Shown: positions 55,351-63,806 of the stretch, in pieces | How the letters are laid out: each line of letters opens with the position of its first letter | Position numbering within the stretch: the first letter of the stretch is position 1 | Assembly (NCBI RefSeq): GCF_001907675.1 | Contig: NZ_MPNT01000010.1 | Coordinates: 62,001-126,000 of the forward strand | DNA: 64,000 bases | DNA from: Mycobacterium paraffinicum | Lineage (GTDB): Bacteria > Actinomycetota > Actinomycetes > Mycobacteriales > Mycobacteriaceae | Direction of reading: 5' to 3' | Position numbers and translations under genes: made by a program | Notes under the pieces: model-generated | The model's input: only the letters and a program-made list of their open reading frames with translations | What the model was told of the DNA's origin: nothing | Database searches by the model: none

Positions 55351-55776
55351 ATGACCATGTCCTATCAGGAACAGCAAATGCTGCAGGCCGCCACGGGCCG
55401 CGCCGCCATCCTCAACCTGAACGCCCGGCACAACCGGGCCTACTCCGACGGCGACCGTGAGCGCTGGATCGCCACGTTCCGCCACTCTGGGGCGACCTAC
55501 CACCGCGACGGTGAGACGTTCGACGACCTGCGGGCGGCGTTCGACGGCGGCGATGGGCAACGGCTTGTCACCCTCGATCACGAGATCCGCGTGGACGGGG
55601 TCAACGCGACACAGCATTGCGTCGCCGTGCTTTTCGCCGCCATGTACGGCGACACCACGTTGCGGGCCACTGGGATCTTCCGGGACACGCTGATCTATGA
55701 GCGTGGCGGCTGGTACTTCACTTCCCGCACCCTGCAATGGGATTCGGTGCCCAGTAGGCACCCGCTCGTTATGTGA
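55351..55776 (+). CDS. SnoaL-like (NTF2-fold) protein
   Basis: 141 residues from ATG 55351 with GGAG upstream. N-terminal helices followed by LNARHNRAYSDGDRERWIATF and the late FRDTLIYERGGWYFTSRTLQW strand, typical of SnoaL_4-type proteins associated with ring-hydroxylating dioxygenases. The GTG of the next gene overlaps its stop (GTGA), so it is coupled to two MaoC-type genes. Direct repeats lie about 50 bp upstream. Confidence 0.85.
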   Translation: MTMSYQEQQMLQAATGRAAILNLNARHNRAYSDGDRERWIATFRHSGATYHRDGETFDDLRAAFDGGDGQRLVTLDHEIRVDGVNATQHCVAVLFAAMYGDTTLRATGIFRDTLIYERGGWYFTSRTLQWDSVPSRHPLVM

Positions 55777-56312
55777 GTGGCGTGGATCCCGACCTCAGTT
55801 ACCAGCTGGCCTTCGGCACCTACGAAGACGCGGTGCGGATGGTCGGCGCGACCAGCGAGCCGCGCACCGCGGCCACGGCGGTCAGCGGCGCACGCATCCA
55901 GTTGTTCGCGGCGATGGTCCACGACCGCAATCGTTCTTACTGGGACGTCGAGTTCGCGAATCGGGAATGGGGAGGCCTCCTCGCGCCCCCGGCCCTGCTG
56001 ATGGGCTGGTTGATACCTCCGCCGTGGCAGCCACAGGGCACGCCGCCGGCTGCATCCCTGGTGCTGCGGGTCCCGTTGCCGGGGGCCACCTTCATCAACG
56101 CGGCCAACGACGTCGAGTTTATGGAGCCCATTGTCGAAGGCGACATCCTCACCGTCGTCGAGGAACTGGTGTCGGTGTCGCCGGAGAAGCGGACAAGGCT
56201 GGGTGTCGGCCACTTCGTGGAGACGTTGGAGACCTATCGCCGCCAGGACCAGACGGTGGTCGCAAGGTGCCGCAACACGTTGTTCCGCTTCACTCCGGGA
56301 GCATCCCCGTGA
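55773..56312 (+). CDS. MaoC-like hotdog hydratase subunit (FAS1-type dehydratase domain)
   Basis: 179 residues from GTG 55773. A FAS1-like/MaoC N-type hotdog fold is suggested by WGGLLAPPALLMGW and PIVEGDILTVVEELVSVSPEK. Together with the following gene it resembles the ChsH1/ChsH2 or HadA/B arrangement, in which two hotdog proteins form a heteromeric enoyl-CoA hydratase. Coupled by overlap at both ends. Confidence 0.85.
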   Translation: MSGVDPDLSYQLAFGTYEDAVRMVGATSEPRTAATAVSGARIQLFAAMVHDRNRSYWDVEFANREWGGLLAPPALLMGWLIPPPWQPQGTPPAASLVLRVPLPGATFINAANDVEFMEPIVEGDILTVVEELVSVSPEKRTRLGVGHFVETLETYRRQDQTVVARCRNTLFRFTPGASP

Positions 56313-56755
56313 CCGGCGACTTCTTGGACTTCGACGAGATCACCGTTCCGGTCGACCTGCCCGAGGTGGTCGATCACATCAGCTACCAGCGAGTGGTCGA
56401 GAACGCCGGCGCGACGTGGGATTACTTCCCGGGCCATTTCGACCCCGAATATGCGCGGCGCCAAGGTAATCCGACGATCTACGTCAACACGATGCACCTC
56501 GCGGGCTTCGCTGACCGCGTCGCGACCGATTGGGCGGGCCCGAGCAGTCGTGTGGTGCGGCGCTCCTTGCGGTTGACGGGTTCGGTCTATGCCGGCGACA
56601 CCATGATCGGTCGGGGGCGCGCGGTGACCAAGCGTCGCGACGACTCGGTGGATCCGCCCCGTTGCCTCGTCGACATCGAGATTCAGGTGACCAACCAGCA
56701 CGGCGCGCTGTGCTGCCCGGTGGAGCTGACGCTGCAGCTGCCGGCAAATGGCTGA
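56309..56755 (+). CDS. MaoC-like hotdog hydratase subunit
   Basis: 148 residues from GTG 56309, overlapping the preceding stop. The pattern NPTIYVNTMHLAGFADRVATDW, then a hotdog strand segment RLTGSVYAGDTMIGRGRAV, fits the second, catalytic-type MaoC subunit; the usual D-x4-H dyad is not obvious (H near 60). It probably hydrates an enoyl-CoA produced by FadE proteins. It overlaps the next gene by 8 bp. Confidence 0.83.
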   Translation: MTGDFLDFDEITVPVDLPEVVDHISYQRVVENAGATWDYFPGHFDPEYARRQGNPTIYVNTMHLAGFADRVATDWAGPSSRVVRRSLRLTGSVYAGDTMIGRGRAVTKRRDDSVDPPRCLVDIEIQVTNQHGALCCPVELTLQLPANG

Positions 56756-57293
56756 TGACGAGGTCGTCGAGGTGGCCGCGCTGCATCTCGCGGTCTGCCG
56801 ACGATTCGGCCGGGCCGTGCAATCGGCGCACGGTCGGTGGGATCGTCGCTCGCCATGCGAAGAGTGGGATGCGCGAGGAGTGCTCGAGCACGTGATCGGT
56901 TTCCATGACGTGCTTGTGTTGCGCCCCTTGGATTTGAAGCCGGACCGACCGCGCGACGATCCGCAGGCGCGATGGCAACTGACCTACGAAGCGCTGACGG
57001 TGGCCGTCGAATCCGGCAGAGCGGCTCAACGGGATGAGTACAGGTCGATGCCGAACCTGACGCGCGATGTCTTGGTGCACACCTGGGATCTCGCTCGCGC
57101 GGTGGGGGCGGACGACCGGCTGGACCAGGCATGGTGCCGGCGGTTGTACGACGGCCTGCCCGCGGACCCGCGGGCGCTGAGTTTGTCCGGAATGTTCAGC
57201 GTTCCGGTTGCGGTGTCCGACGAAAGCGACGCGCAGACAAAGCTTCTCGCCCGTCTCGGGCGTGACCCGTCGTGGCGATCGGAGACTTCATAG
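56748..57293 (+). CDS. TIGR03086-like DinB/maleylpyruvate-isomerase-fold metal-binding protein
   Basis: 181 residues from ATG 56748. The four-helix DinB/MDMPI fold is marked by SPCEEWDARGVLEHVIGFHD and VLVHTWDLARAVG, giving three His in metal-ligand positions. Relatives include mycothiol-dependent isomerases and thiol transferases. It is the last gene of the plus-strand operon beginning at 52527, and its final 6 bp overlap the ALDH gene on the other strand. Confidence 0.85.
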   Translation: MADDEVVEVAALHLAVCRRFGRAVQSAHGRWDRRSPCEEWDARGVLEHVIGFHDVLVLRPLDLKPDRPRDDPQARWQLTYEALTVAVESGRAAQRDEYRSMPNLTRDVLVHTWDLARAVGADDRLDQAWCRRLYDGLPADPRALSLSGMFSVPVAVSDESDAQTKLLARLGRDPSWRSETS

Positions 57294-58754
57294 CGGCGGC
57301 AGCTGCCCTTTGCACACCAACGTCTGCAGCTCGACGTATTCGTCAAGGCCCTCGGGGCCGAACTCGCGTCCGATGCCCGATTGCTTGAAGCCGCCGAACG
57401 GGGCCCCGATGTCGAGCGTGTACATGTTGATGCCATAGGTGCCGGTGCGCACACCCGCCGCAATCTCCAAGCCGTGCGCGATGTCGGAGGTCCACACCGA
57501 TCCGGCCAAACCGTAGTCGGTCTCGTTGGCGATGCGGATCGCGTCGTCCTCATCGCGGTAGCGCAGCACGGTCAACACCGGACCGAAGATCTCCTCCCGG
57601 GCGATGCGCATGTCGTTGGTGGCGTCGGCGAACAGCGTCGGCCGCACATACCAGCCGCGGTCCGACGGGCTGTCCTGGCCACCGAGGACGACGCGGGCCC
57701 CCTCGGCCTGGCCGGACTTGATGTAGTCCTGGACGCGTCGCTGTTGCCGTTGCGCGACAAGGGGCCCGATGTCGGTGGCGTCATCGGAAGGATCGCCGAT
57801 GTGGAGCGCCGACATCATGTCGGCCAGGGCGTCGACGACCTCGTCGTGCCGCCGGTCGCTGACCAGAATGCGGGTCTGGGCGACGCAGGCCTGACCGTTG
57901 TTCATCAGGCCGGCGGTTTTCAATCCGGCGACGGTCTTGCCGATGTCGGCGTCGTCGAGAATGATCGCCGCGGACTTGCCGCCCAACTCCAGGCTCACCC
58001 GCTTGAGCTGTTCGCCGCACAGGGCGGCGATGCGGCGGCCGACGGCGCTCGAGCCGGTGAACGCGATCTTGTCCACTCCCCGATGACGCACCAGCGCCTC
58101 GCCGATCTCGGGGCCACCGGGCAACACCGACACCACCCCGTCGGGCAGATCCAGCTGCTCGATCATCTCCGCCAACCACAAAGCGTCCAAGGGTGTTTCG
58201 GGCGCGGGTTTGACGACGACGGTGCAGCCCGCGATCAACGCCGGGATCAGCTTGGGCATGATCAGGAACTGCGGCACGTTCCACGGGACGATCGCGCCGA
58301 CCACCCCGACCGGGGCCCTGCGCAGGTGCACTTCGCCGAGCACGCCCTGGCGCCGTTCCTGCCAGGGAAAGTCGCGCGCGGCGGCCAGCGCCAGATGGAT
58401 CAGCGTCGCCGCGGCCGCCGCCTGGCCCATCCGGCTGAAGCTGCGCGGTGAGCCCATCTCGTCGGTGATCAGGTCGGCCATCTCCTCGATGTGGCCGGCG
58501 TAGATCGTGGCGAGCTGCTCGACCTTGGCCATACGCTCGGCGTGGGTCATCCGCGGCCACGGGCCGTGGTCGAAGGCGTGTCGCGCGGCGGCGACGGCCG
58601 CTTCGACGTCCTGGGGCCCGGCCACCTGGACGTGCCCGACCGGTTCTTCCGAATGCGGGGAGATGACGGCGAGCTGTTGGGGATTGGCGGGCTTGCGCCA
58701 CTGCCCCCCGATGAAGAGTTCGTTGTAGGACCGGTGGTCGGCAATCGCTGTCAT
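57288..58754 (-). CDS. aldehyde dehydrogenase
   Basis: 488 residues from ATG 58754 with GAGGAAG upstream. Catalytic motifs LELGGKSAAI (Glu) and NNGQACVAQTRI (Cys), with the NAD site FTGSSAVGRRIA. It oxidises an aldehyde to a carboxylate with NAD. It is divergent from the AttH-like gene; a perfect 9-bp inverted repeat (58802-58829) lies between them. It could complete oxidation of the alcohol dehydrogenase product from elsewhere in the region. Confidence 0.95.
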   Translation of the reverse strand: MTAIADHRSYNELFIGGQWRKPANPQQLAVISPHSEEPVGHVQVAGPQDVEAAVAAARHAFDHGPWPRMTHAERMAKVEQLATIYAGHIEEMADLITDEMGSPRSFSRMGQAAAAATLIHLALAAARDFPWQERRQGVLGEVHLRRAPVGVVGAIVPWNVPQFLIMPKLIPALIAGCTVVVKPAPETPLDALWLAEMIEQLDLPDGVVSVLPGGPEIGEALVRHRGVDKIAFTGSSAVGRRIAALCGEQLKRVSLELGGKSAAIILDDADIGKTVAGLKTAGLMNNGQACVAQTRILVSDRRHDEVVDALADMMSALHIGDPSDDATDIGPLVAQRQQRRVQDYIKSGQAEGARVVLGGQDSPSDRGWYVRPTLFADATNDMRIAREEIFGPVLTVLRYRDEDDAIRIANETDYGLAGSVWTSDIAHGLEIAAGVRTGTYGINMYTLDIGAPFGGFKQSGIGREFGPEGLDEYVELQTLVCKGQLPPL

Positions 58755-58801
58755 CGGACACTTCCTCGGAGGGTTGGGTGCACATGGCGCAGTGACCGTG
58801 A

Positions 58802-58829
58802 TTTCGCTATTGACGCTAACATAGCGAAA
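58802..58829. promoter_or_regulatory. perfect inverted repeat TTTCGCTAT-N10-ATAGCGAAA
   Basis: Arms of 9 bp are perfectly complementary with a 10-nt spacer. The TCGCTAT left half and the N10 spacing equal those of the 23402-23423 element. It lies 48 bp upstream of the ALDH start and 19 bp upstream of the AttH-like start. Confidence 0.7.
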
Positions 58830-58847
58830 AAAGCAGCGAGGGCCGAT

Positions 58848-60191
58848 ATGACCAGTGATTGGCGCAGTTACCCGTTCCAGTTGGTGCCCGGCGACAGCCA
58901 GCTGGATTTCCCCGCCGCCGAGGGGGAACACCCGGATCAGGAATCGGACACCTGGTTCATCGCCGGGCAGCTCGACGCCGAGACCGGCCGGTCGTTTGCC
59001 TTCCTGACGATCTTCAACAAGAACCGGCCCGGCGGGACCGTGGTCGCGGACTTCTACACGCTGGCACTGTTCGACCTCGACACCGGCGACTACGGCACCT
59101 ACACCGACTACGACATGCCGCCGGCCAACATGCAGCCGGGAGCGCAGCGCAAGCTGAGCCTGGTGCCGGGCTACCTTGACATCCACTACTCCAGCGGGGC
59201 CGGTACCGCGTCGTGGACCACGTGTTCCGACGCCGACGGGGCGCTGCTGCCCTACACCTACCGCGTCAGCCTGGTCGGCCAGGACCAGTCGGGTCGCCCC
59301 ATGCGCCTGGACCTGGCCGTAACACCCACGCGCGCACCGACACCGGTGGGTGCGTCGACATACAACGGGAAGATCTGCTGCTTCGGCCAGGCCGAGACCT
59401 ACTCGTACTTCCAGACCGGCATGGCGATGACGGGCACGCTGCGCTGGGGTGACGTCGTCGAACAGGTTTCCGGCAGCAGCGGGCACATCGATCGGCAGTG
59501 GTTTCCGAAGTACGCAGGCGGCGGCGGGACCGGGGGAGACCCGAGGGCCCGGTCCCACGAATGGCGCACCATCAACTTCGACAACGGCGTGGACCTGAGC
59601 ATCTGGCGGCAGTTCGACCGCACCAATGGCAATGCGCTGCAGCCGTTTACCGGAGTGACGATGAGTCATCCCGACCCGGCCATTGCACCGGAGTGCGCCG
59701 AAGACGTCGAGGTCACGGTCAGCAGCTACGTGCGATGGCCGGAGGCGGTGCAACCGTTGGTCCGGCCGCATGCGGCCGCGCGGTACCTGCCGGATCGTCA
59801 TCGGATCACTTGCCACACCCTGCAACTCGACATCGTCGGCGAGCCACTGGTGCCCGTGCCCGCGCACGGCCTGCCCATCGAGTACATGGAGGGCCCGTAC
59901 CGCTACAGCGGGACCCTATGGGGCAATCCCGTGACCGGCTTCGCGTTCAACGAGCGCTCGCTGGCCCTGTACCGGGACTGGGAGCTGGTGGAGGTGCTGA
60001 CCGCCACCGTGGCGAACATGGAACCCGCCGACCGAGACTTGCAGATGGCCGCGGGTCTGCTGGTTCAGCTGTTGGCCCGCGGGCGTCGGGAGGAGGCGGT
60101 CGGACTGCTGACCACGGTCCGCGCCGCCCAAAGCGATGCGCTCGCAACACTATTGGACGACCTCGTGGCGGCGTTGTCCGTGGCCGATTGA
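58848..60191 (+). CDS. AttH/CrtC-like lipocalin-fold protein
   Basis: 447 residues from ATG 58848 with GAGG upstream. Two lipocalin-like beta-barrel halves are suggested by WFIAGQLDAETGRSFAFLTI, GHIDRQWFPKY with a conserved Asp-Arg-Gln-Trp, and YMEGPYRYSG near the end. Members of the AttH/CrtC group include carotenoid hydratase (CrtC) and a broad set of proteins of unknown function. No signal peptide is visible. It may bind or hydrate a hydrophobic isoprenoid-like molecule. Confidence 0.72.
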   Translation: MTSDWRSYPFQLVPGDSQLDFPAAEGEHPDQESDTWFIAGQLDAETGRSFAFLTIFNKNRPGGTVVADFYTLALFDLDTGDYGTYTDYDMPPANMQPGAQRKLSLVPGYLDIHYSSGAGTASWTTCSDADGALLPYTYRVSLVGQDQSGRPMRLDLAVTPTRAPTPVGASTYNGKICCFGQAETYSYFQTGMAMTGTLRWGDVVEQVSGSSGHIDRQWFPKYAGGGGTGGDPRARSHEWRTINFDNGVDLSIWRQFDRTNGNALQPFTGVTMSHPDPAIAPECAEDVEVTVSSYVRWPEAVQPLVRPHAAARYLPDRHRITCHTLQLDIVGEPLVPVPAHGLPIEYMEGPYRYSGTLWGNPVTGFAFNERSLALYRDWELVEVLTATVANMEPADRDLQMAAGLLVQLLARGRREEAVGLLTTVRAAQSDALATLLDDLVAALSVAD

Positions 60192-60247
60192 GAGACGCCG
60201 CCTCGGAAACGACGCACACGTTCTGGGCGGCGTGTCGTGTGCGTGGT

Positions 60248-61543
60248 TCATGTGTCGCGAACCTCGGCGAGCGCCCGTGCCCAGGCGATGTGGCGGTGCT
60301 GCAATCCGGGTTCGTTGCGGCCGAACAGCAAGTGATCGCGGGCGCCCGACTCGAGATTGGTCTGCAGGCCCTCGACAAGCCGGTAATCCTCGTCGCGCAC
60401 CGTGGCATGGGCGTATTCGAAGACGGCCTGCGCGCCGGCGGCCACCGATTCGTCGGAAATGTCCAGCGGCGTCGAATTCTGGTGCACGGTAATGGATCTG
60501 CCCGGGCGGTCGGCGGGGTAGATCCGAAACAGCTCGCCGTTGGCGATGGTCACCGACAGCACGATGTTGGGAAACAGCGCGTAGATGACGACCATGTTCT
60601 GGAACGGATCCCATTGATCTTCGGGGACTTCGTCCAGCCCGAGGATCGTGTTGAGCGGAAAGATCAACCGGTGGTGCGGCCCGAACGCGTCGAAGACCGT
60701 GCAATTACTACGCGCGATCGTGGCGAAGGTCTGCTGGTGGACGGTGGCGAAATGATAGTTCTCCGAGAAGGTGTCGACCGCGAGCTTCCAATTGATCGGG
60801 CAGTCGAGCACCTTCTCGCCCAGCGGTGACCAGCGCCCGATGCCCCACGAATCGAGCTCGGCGGCCAGGGGACCGAGGTGTGCGGCGACGTCCAGCGGGG
60901 CGCCGGGATGCAATGCGATCCAGAGGAATCCGGCGTACTCGGCGGCGGGGAGTTCGGTCAGGCCGTCGGCCTTGACGACCGCGGCGCCCGGCTTCGCCGC
61001 GCTTGCGATCGCCGCGTCGGTTTGATGGCGGCGACCCGCGGCGCCCGGCTTCGCCGCGCTTGCGATCGCCGCGTCGGTTTGATGGCGGCGACCCGCGGCG
61101 CCCGGCTTCGCCGCGCTTGCGATCGCCGCGCTCGGAAACCCCTCGCGTCCAGGCAGGCCGACCAAGCGCCCGGTGTTGTCATAGGTCCACGCGTGGTACG
61201 GGCAGGTGAATCGCTTCGCGCTGCCGCATCCCGTCACCACTTGTGACTGGCGGTGCAGGCAGACATTGTTGAACGCCTTGACCGATCCGTCGGCCGTCCG
61301 GGTCAACAAGACGGATCGGCCCATGACCGTCTTGGTGCAGTACGCGCCGGGGGCGGGCAGCTCCGAGGCATAGCCGACCAACTGGGGGCTGGCCAGCACC
61401 ATGGCGCGGTCCTGTTCGTGGCGCTCCGCCGACGTGTAGGCGCGCGCCTCGACCCGGTGCTCCTGCGGGGCGAGATCGGTGGTCTTGTCGCGCGCCAACT
61501 TCAAGGCGCGGCGGGTGAGGTCGATCAGCTGGTCGCGTTCCAT
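60248..61543 (-). CDS. Rieske non-haem iron oxygenase (RHO alpha-subunit type) with internal tandem repeat
   Basis: 431 residues from ATG 61543. Rieske ligands C95-x-H97 and C114-x2-H117; the iron motif is DTFSENYHFATVHQQT. Between the domains, residues about 139-189 are formed by 2.7 copies of a 19-residue unit with the core AAIASAAKPGAAGRRHQTD, encoded by a 57-bp tandem repeat and in frame. The repeat is an insertion into a loop and may not abolish folding. Divergent from the MerR regulator. Substrate unknown; aromatic or quaternary-ammonium RHOs have this form. Confidence 0.9.
   Translation of the reverse strand: MERDQLIDLTRRALKLARDKTTDLAPQEHRVEARAYTSAERHEQDRAMVLASPQLVGYASELPAPGAYCTKTVMGRSVLLTRTADGSVKAFNNVCLHRQSQVVTGCGSAKRFTCPYHAWTYDNTGRLVGLPGREGFPSAAIASAAKPGAAGRRHQTDAAIASAAKPGAAGRRHQTDAAIASAAKPGAAVVKADGLTELPAAEYAGFLWIALHPGAPLDVAAHLGPLAAELDSWGIGRWSPLGEKVLDCPINWKLAVDTFSENYHFATVHQQTFATIARSNCTVFDAFGPHHRLIFPLNTILGLDEVPEDQWDPFQNMVVIYALFPNIVLSVTIANGELFRIYPADRPGRSITVHQNSTPLDISDESVAAGAQAVFEYAHATVRDEDYRLVEGLQTNLESGARDHLLFGRNEPGLQHRHIAWARALAEVRDT
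60979..61130. repeat. 57-bp tandem repeat, about 2.7 copies, inside the oxygenase gene
   Basis: Copies start at 60979, 61036 and 61093 with an exact 57-bp period and appear identical where aligned. The unit is GC-rich and includes CCCGGCTTCGCCGCGCTTGC and TCGGTTTGATGGCG segments. Since 57 is divisible by three, copy-number change would keep the frame. VNTR-like. Confidence 0.9.
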
Positions 61544-61555
61544 CTGATCAGTACA

Positions 61556-61578
61556 GACCTTGCCACAGTTGTAAGGTC
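61556..61578. promoter_or_regulatory. MerR-type operator
   Basis: GACCTT (61556-61561) and AAGGTC (61573-61578) are inverted across 11 nt. The centre, CCTTGCCAC-AGT-TGTAAGG, resembles the dyads MerR proteins bind between widely spaced -35 and -10 elements. It overlaps the divergent promoter of the oxygenase and MerR genes. Confidence 0.6.
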
Positions 61579-61583
61579 AAGGA

Positions 61584-62483
61584 GTGGCTGAGCAGTTGCT
61601 GATCGGCGACGTCACGGCCCTGACCGGGATCGCTTCCGGTCGCATCCGCCACTACGAGAAAATCGGCCTACTGCGCGCCGAGCATCTGTCCAACGGTTAT
61701 CGCGTCTTCGACGTGGATCAGGTGCTCGACCTGTTGCGCATCGATCTGATGAGAAGTCTCGGCGTCAGCATCAACGACATCCAGCGGCTGATCGCGGGTG
61801 GGCGAACCACGTTGGCGGGTGTGCTCGACGAGCACCGGACGTTGTTGATGCGTCAGCGCGACCGGTTGGACCAGCTGATCGCAGCCATCGACCGCTCCCG
61901 CGCCGCCACCGATCGCCCCGCCGAAGACGTCAACGAGGACATCCTGCGCAGGCTGGCGACCACCCACCGCGACAGCATCGGGGTCATCGGTCGGCTCAGC
62001 GCGCCGCTGTCCGAGCCCGTCGCCGCCATGTACGCCGACCTGTTCGAGGAGTGGGAGCTGCCGGTTCCGGTGCTCTTCGGGCAAATGGTCCTGCCGGCGG
62101 CGGCCAGCACGCTGCTGGCGGAACTGGCCGAGACTCCGGGGCGCCAGGAGCTGTTCGACCGGTTGCGCAACCTCGCCGGCGACGTGATCAAGTTGGCCGA
62201 CGACGGCGCGGCGACGGAGCTTGCCCGGGGCTGGATCGACGAGCAGGTCGCCGACCCGCTGCCCGACGATGTGGTCGGCGTGCTGCGCGGAGTGCGGCCG
62301 TCGTTGGAGCGCGATCCGGTCATCGTCCAGGGATTCCGCGCCTGGGCGGGGTCGATCAACCCGGCCGCCGCCCACTTCCTTGACGAGGTCGCCCGGCAGA
62401 CCGCTGGCCGCGGCCTGGAGGCGGTGAGCGTCATCGTGCTGCCCACGGCGCCATCGCCCCAAACCGAGGATGCGACACCGTGA
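61584..62483 (+). CDS. MerR-family transcriptional regulator
   Basis: 299 residues from GTG 61584. N-terminal winged helix (IGDVTALTGIASGRIRHYEK, IGLLRAE) and a coiled-coil dimer helix (residues about 85-110), followed by a long helical effector domain of about 180 residues with no cysteines, so it is not a metal sensor. It probably activates the divergent Rieske oxygenase in response to an organic ligand. Confidence 0.9.
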   Translation: MAEQLLIGDVTALTGIASGRIRHYEKIGLLRAEHLSNGYRVFDVDQVLDLLRIDLMRSLGVSINDIQRLIAGGRTTLAGVLDEHRTLLMRQRDRLDQLIAAIDRSRAATDRPAEDVNEDILRRLATTHRDSIGVIGRLSAPLSEPVAAMYADLFEEWELPVPVLFGQMVLPAAASTLLAELAETPGRQELFDRLRNLAGDVIKLADDGAATELARGWIDEQVADPLPDDVVGVLRGVRPSLERDPVIVQGFRAWAGSINPAAAHFLDEVARQTAGRGLEAVSVIVLPTAPSPQTEDATP

Positions 62484-62543
62484 CGCAGATGTGACCAGTG
62501 TGGTCAATGTGTCGCATGGGGTTACTGTCGTACTCTGTCGCTT

Positions 62544-63266
62544 GTGTCCTCGGTTTCGCGACGCGACCTGCTCAGACTGGCGGCCGCAACCCCGGCTTTG
62601 GTGAGCCTGGGCGTCGCGGGCGCGTCCTGGGCAACCGCTCCGGCGTCGGCGTCGCTCGGCACCCTGCTGGACTATGCGGCCGGCGTCATCCCCGCCAGCC
62701 AGATCAGGGCCGCCGGGGCCGTGGGCTCGATCAGGTACGTGTCGGACCGGCGGCCCGGCGGCAACTGGATGTTGGGCAAGCCGATCCAGGTCGCCGAGGC
62801 GCGCGACCTCGACAGCAACGGGCTGAAAATCGTTTCCTGTTATCAGTACGGCAAGGGCAACACGGCCGACTGGCTCGGCGGAGCCAACGCCGGACTCCAG
62901 CACGGGCAGCGCGGAATGCAACTGCACGCCGCAGCAGGCGGGCCCGCCAGCGCGCCGATCTACGCCTCCATCGACGACGATCCCTCCTACGACCAGTACA
63001 AACAGCTGATCGCGCCTTATCTGCGGTCTTGGGAGTCGGTGATCGGTCATCAGCGCACAGGTGTGTACGCCAACTCGAAGACCATCGACTGGGCGCTGCA
63101 CGACGGTTTGGGCTCCTACTTCTGGCAGCACAACTGGGGCTCACCCAAGGGATTCGCCCACCCGGCCGCCCATTTGCACCAGGTCGAGATCGACAAACGC
63201 AGCGTCGGCGGGGTCGGGGTGGACATCAACGAAATTCTCAAGCCGCAATTCGGCCAGTGGGCCTAG
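62544..63266 (+). CDS. Tat-exported DUF1906 (glycoside-hydrolase-like) protein, Rv2525c-like
   Basis: 240 residues from GTG 62544. The signal begins VSRRDLLRLA, a twin-arginine motif, with a likely cleavage after PASAS. The DUF1906/GH25-like barrel is seen in IRYVSDRRPGG, LKIVSCYQYGKGN and the GVYANSKTIDWALHDG strand; Asp-Asp-Asp in YASIDDDPSYD may be catalytic. Length (240) and position beside fas equal M. tuberculosis Rv2525c. It acts in the cell envelope, with unproven hydrolase activity. Confidence 0.92.
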   Translation: MSSVSRRDLLRLAAATPALVSLGVAGASWATAPASASLGTLLDYAAGVIPASQIRAAGAVGSIRYVSDRRPGGNWMLGKPIQVAEARDLDSNGLKIVSCYQYGKGNTADWLGGANAGLQHGQRGMQLHAAAGGPASAPIYASIDDDPSYDQYKQLIAPYLRSWESVIGHQRTGVYANSKTIDWALHDGLGSYFWQHNWGSPKGFAHPAAHLHQVEIDKRSVGGVGVDINEILKPQFGQWA

Positions 63267-63440
63267 CCACCGGGTTTCCTCACCCCGCACCGTCGGGGCC
63301 GCGACTCTTAGAGATCCCAGCAAACACTCGTTCGCTCATTCTTCGCGGCGGCGGGCGCGAATGCCGCCCGAGCGGCGCGGCGGAGGCGGGCTCAGCGCGG
63401 TTCCGCGGCTCGAAATTTTTACATAACGATTACATAACAA

Positions 63441-63462
63441 AACTGCTTTGATCAGCGCAGTT
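63441..63462. promoter_or_regulatory. AACTGC-N10-GCAGTT inverted repeat upstream of fas
   Basis: Six-bp perfect arms with a 10-nt spacer, 345 bp upstream of the fas start codon. The distance suggests a distal promoter or long leader. The identity of the binding protein, FasR or another, is not shown by the sequence alone. Confidence 0.45.
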
Positions 63463-63482
63463 ATAGCTACTCGACCGTAACC

Positions 63483-63499
63483 ACCTGCATGCAGCAGGT
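63483..63499. promoter_or_regulatory. ACCTGC-N5-GCAGGT inverted repeat upstream of fas
   Basis: Six-bp perfect arms around ATGCA, with the self-complementary decamer CTGCATGCAG at 63485-63494. It lies 21 bp to the right of the previous inverted repeat, two helical turns, and may act with it. Confidence 0.4.
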
Positions 63500-63806
63500 T
63501 TGTTCGCCGCGCCCTCGCCGCCGATTCCGGCCGGTGTTACCCACGACAGGGTTACCCGTGCGTAGAACTCACCAGTAACCAATCACCACGCAAAACGGCG
63601 GTCGATCCTTATGACACTCTTAGTACAGCCGATGCAGTCCGCCGCGCCCCGATCCACGGGCCCACCCACCCGACAAGACACCGGTCAGACGGATTTTCGG
63701 CCGCGATTCGATGCGGAATCGACGAACTCTGCGAGTTCCTGTCCCCTTCGGACCGGCTGAAGGCACTGATACGTAACACGTACATGAGGCATTGAGGGAG
63801 ATAGAC

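Larger units (their letters stand above)
63267..63806. promoter_or_regulatory. 540-bp upstream region of fas
   Basis: No convincing gene was seen here. The right part is notably A/T-rich for this genome. It contains a direct repeat TACATAAC (63420-63427, 63431-63438), an inverted repeat AACTGC-N10-GCAGTT (63441-63462) and ACCTGC-N5-GCAGGT (63483-63499) with an inner CTGCATGCAG palindrome. In M. tuberculosis the fas promoter is controlled by FasR; these are candidate sites. Confidence 0.6.

Noticed and set aside
56276..56290. AACACGTTG resembling a KstR cholesterol operator
   Set aside because: It lies inside a coding region and lacks the full TNNAAC-GTTNNA symmetry.
57288..59867. Open frame extending the ALDH by about 370 residues
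   Set aside because: The extra part is antisense to the AttH-like gene; ATG 58754 has a good ribosome site and normal ALDH length.
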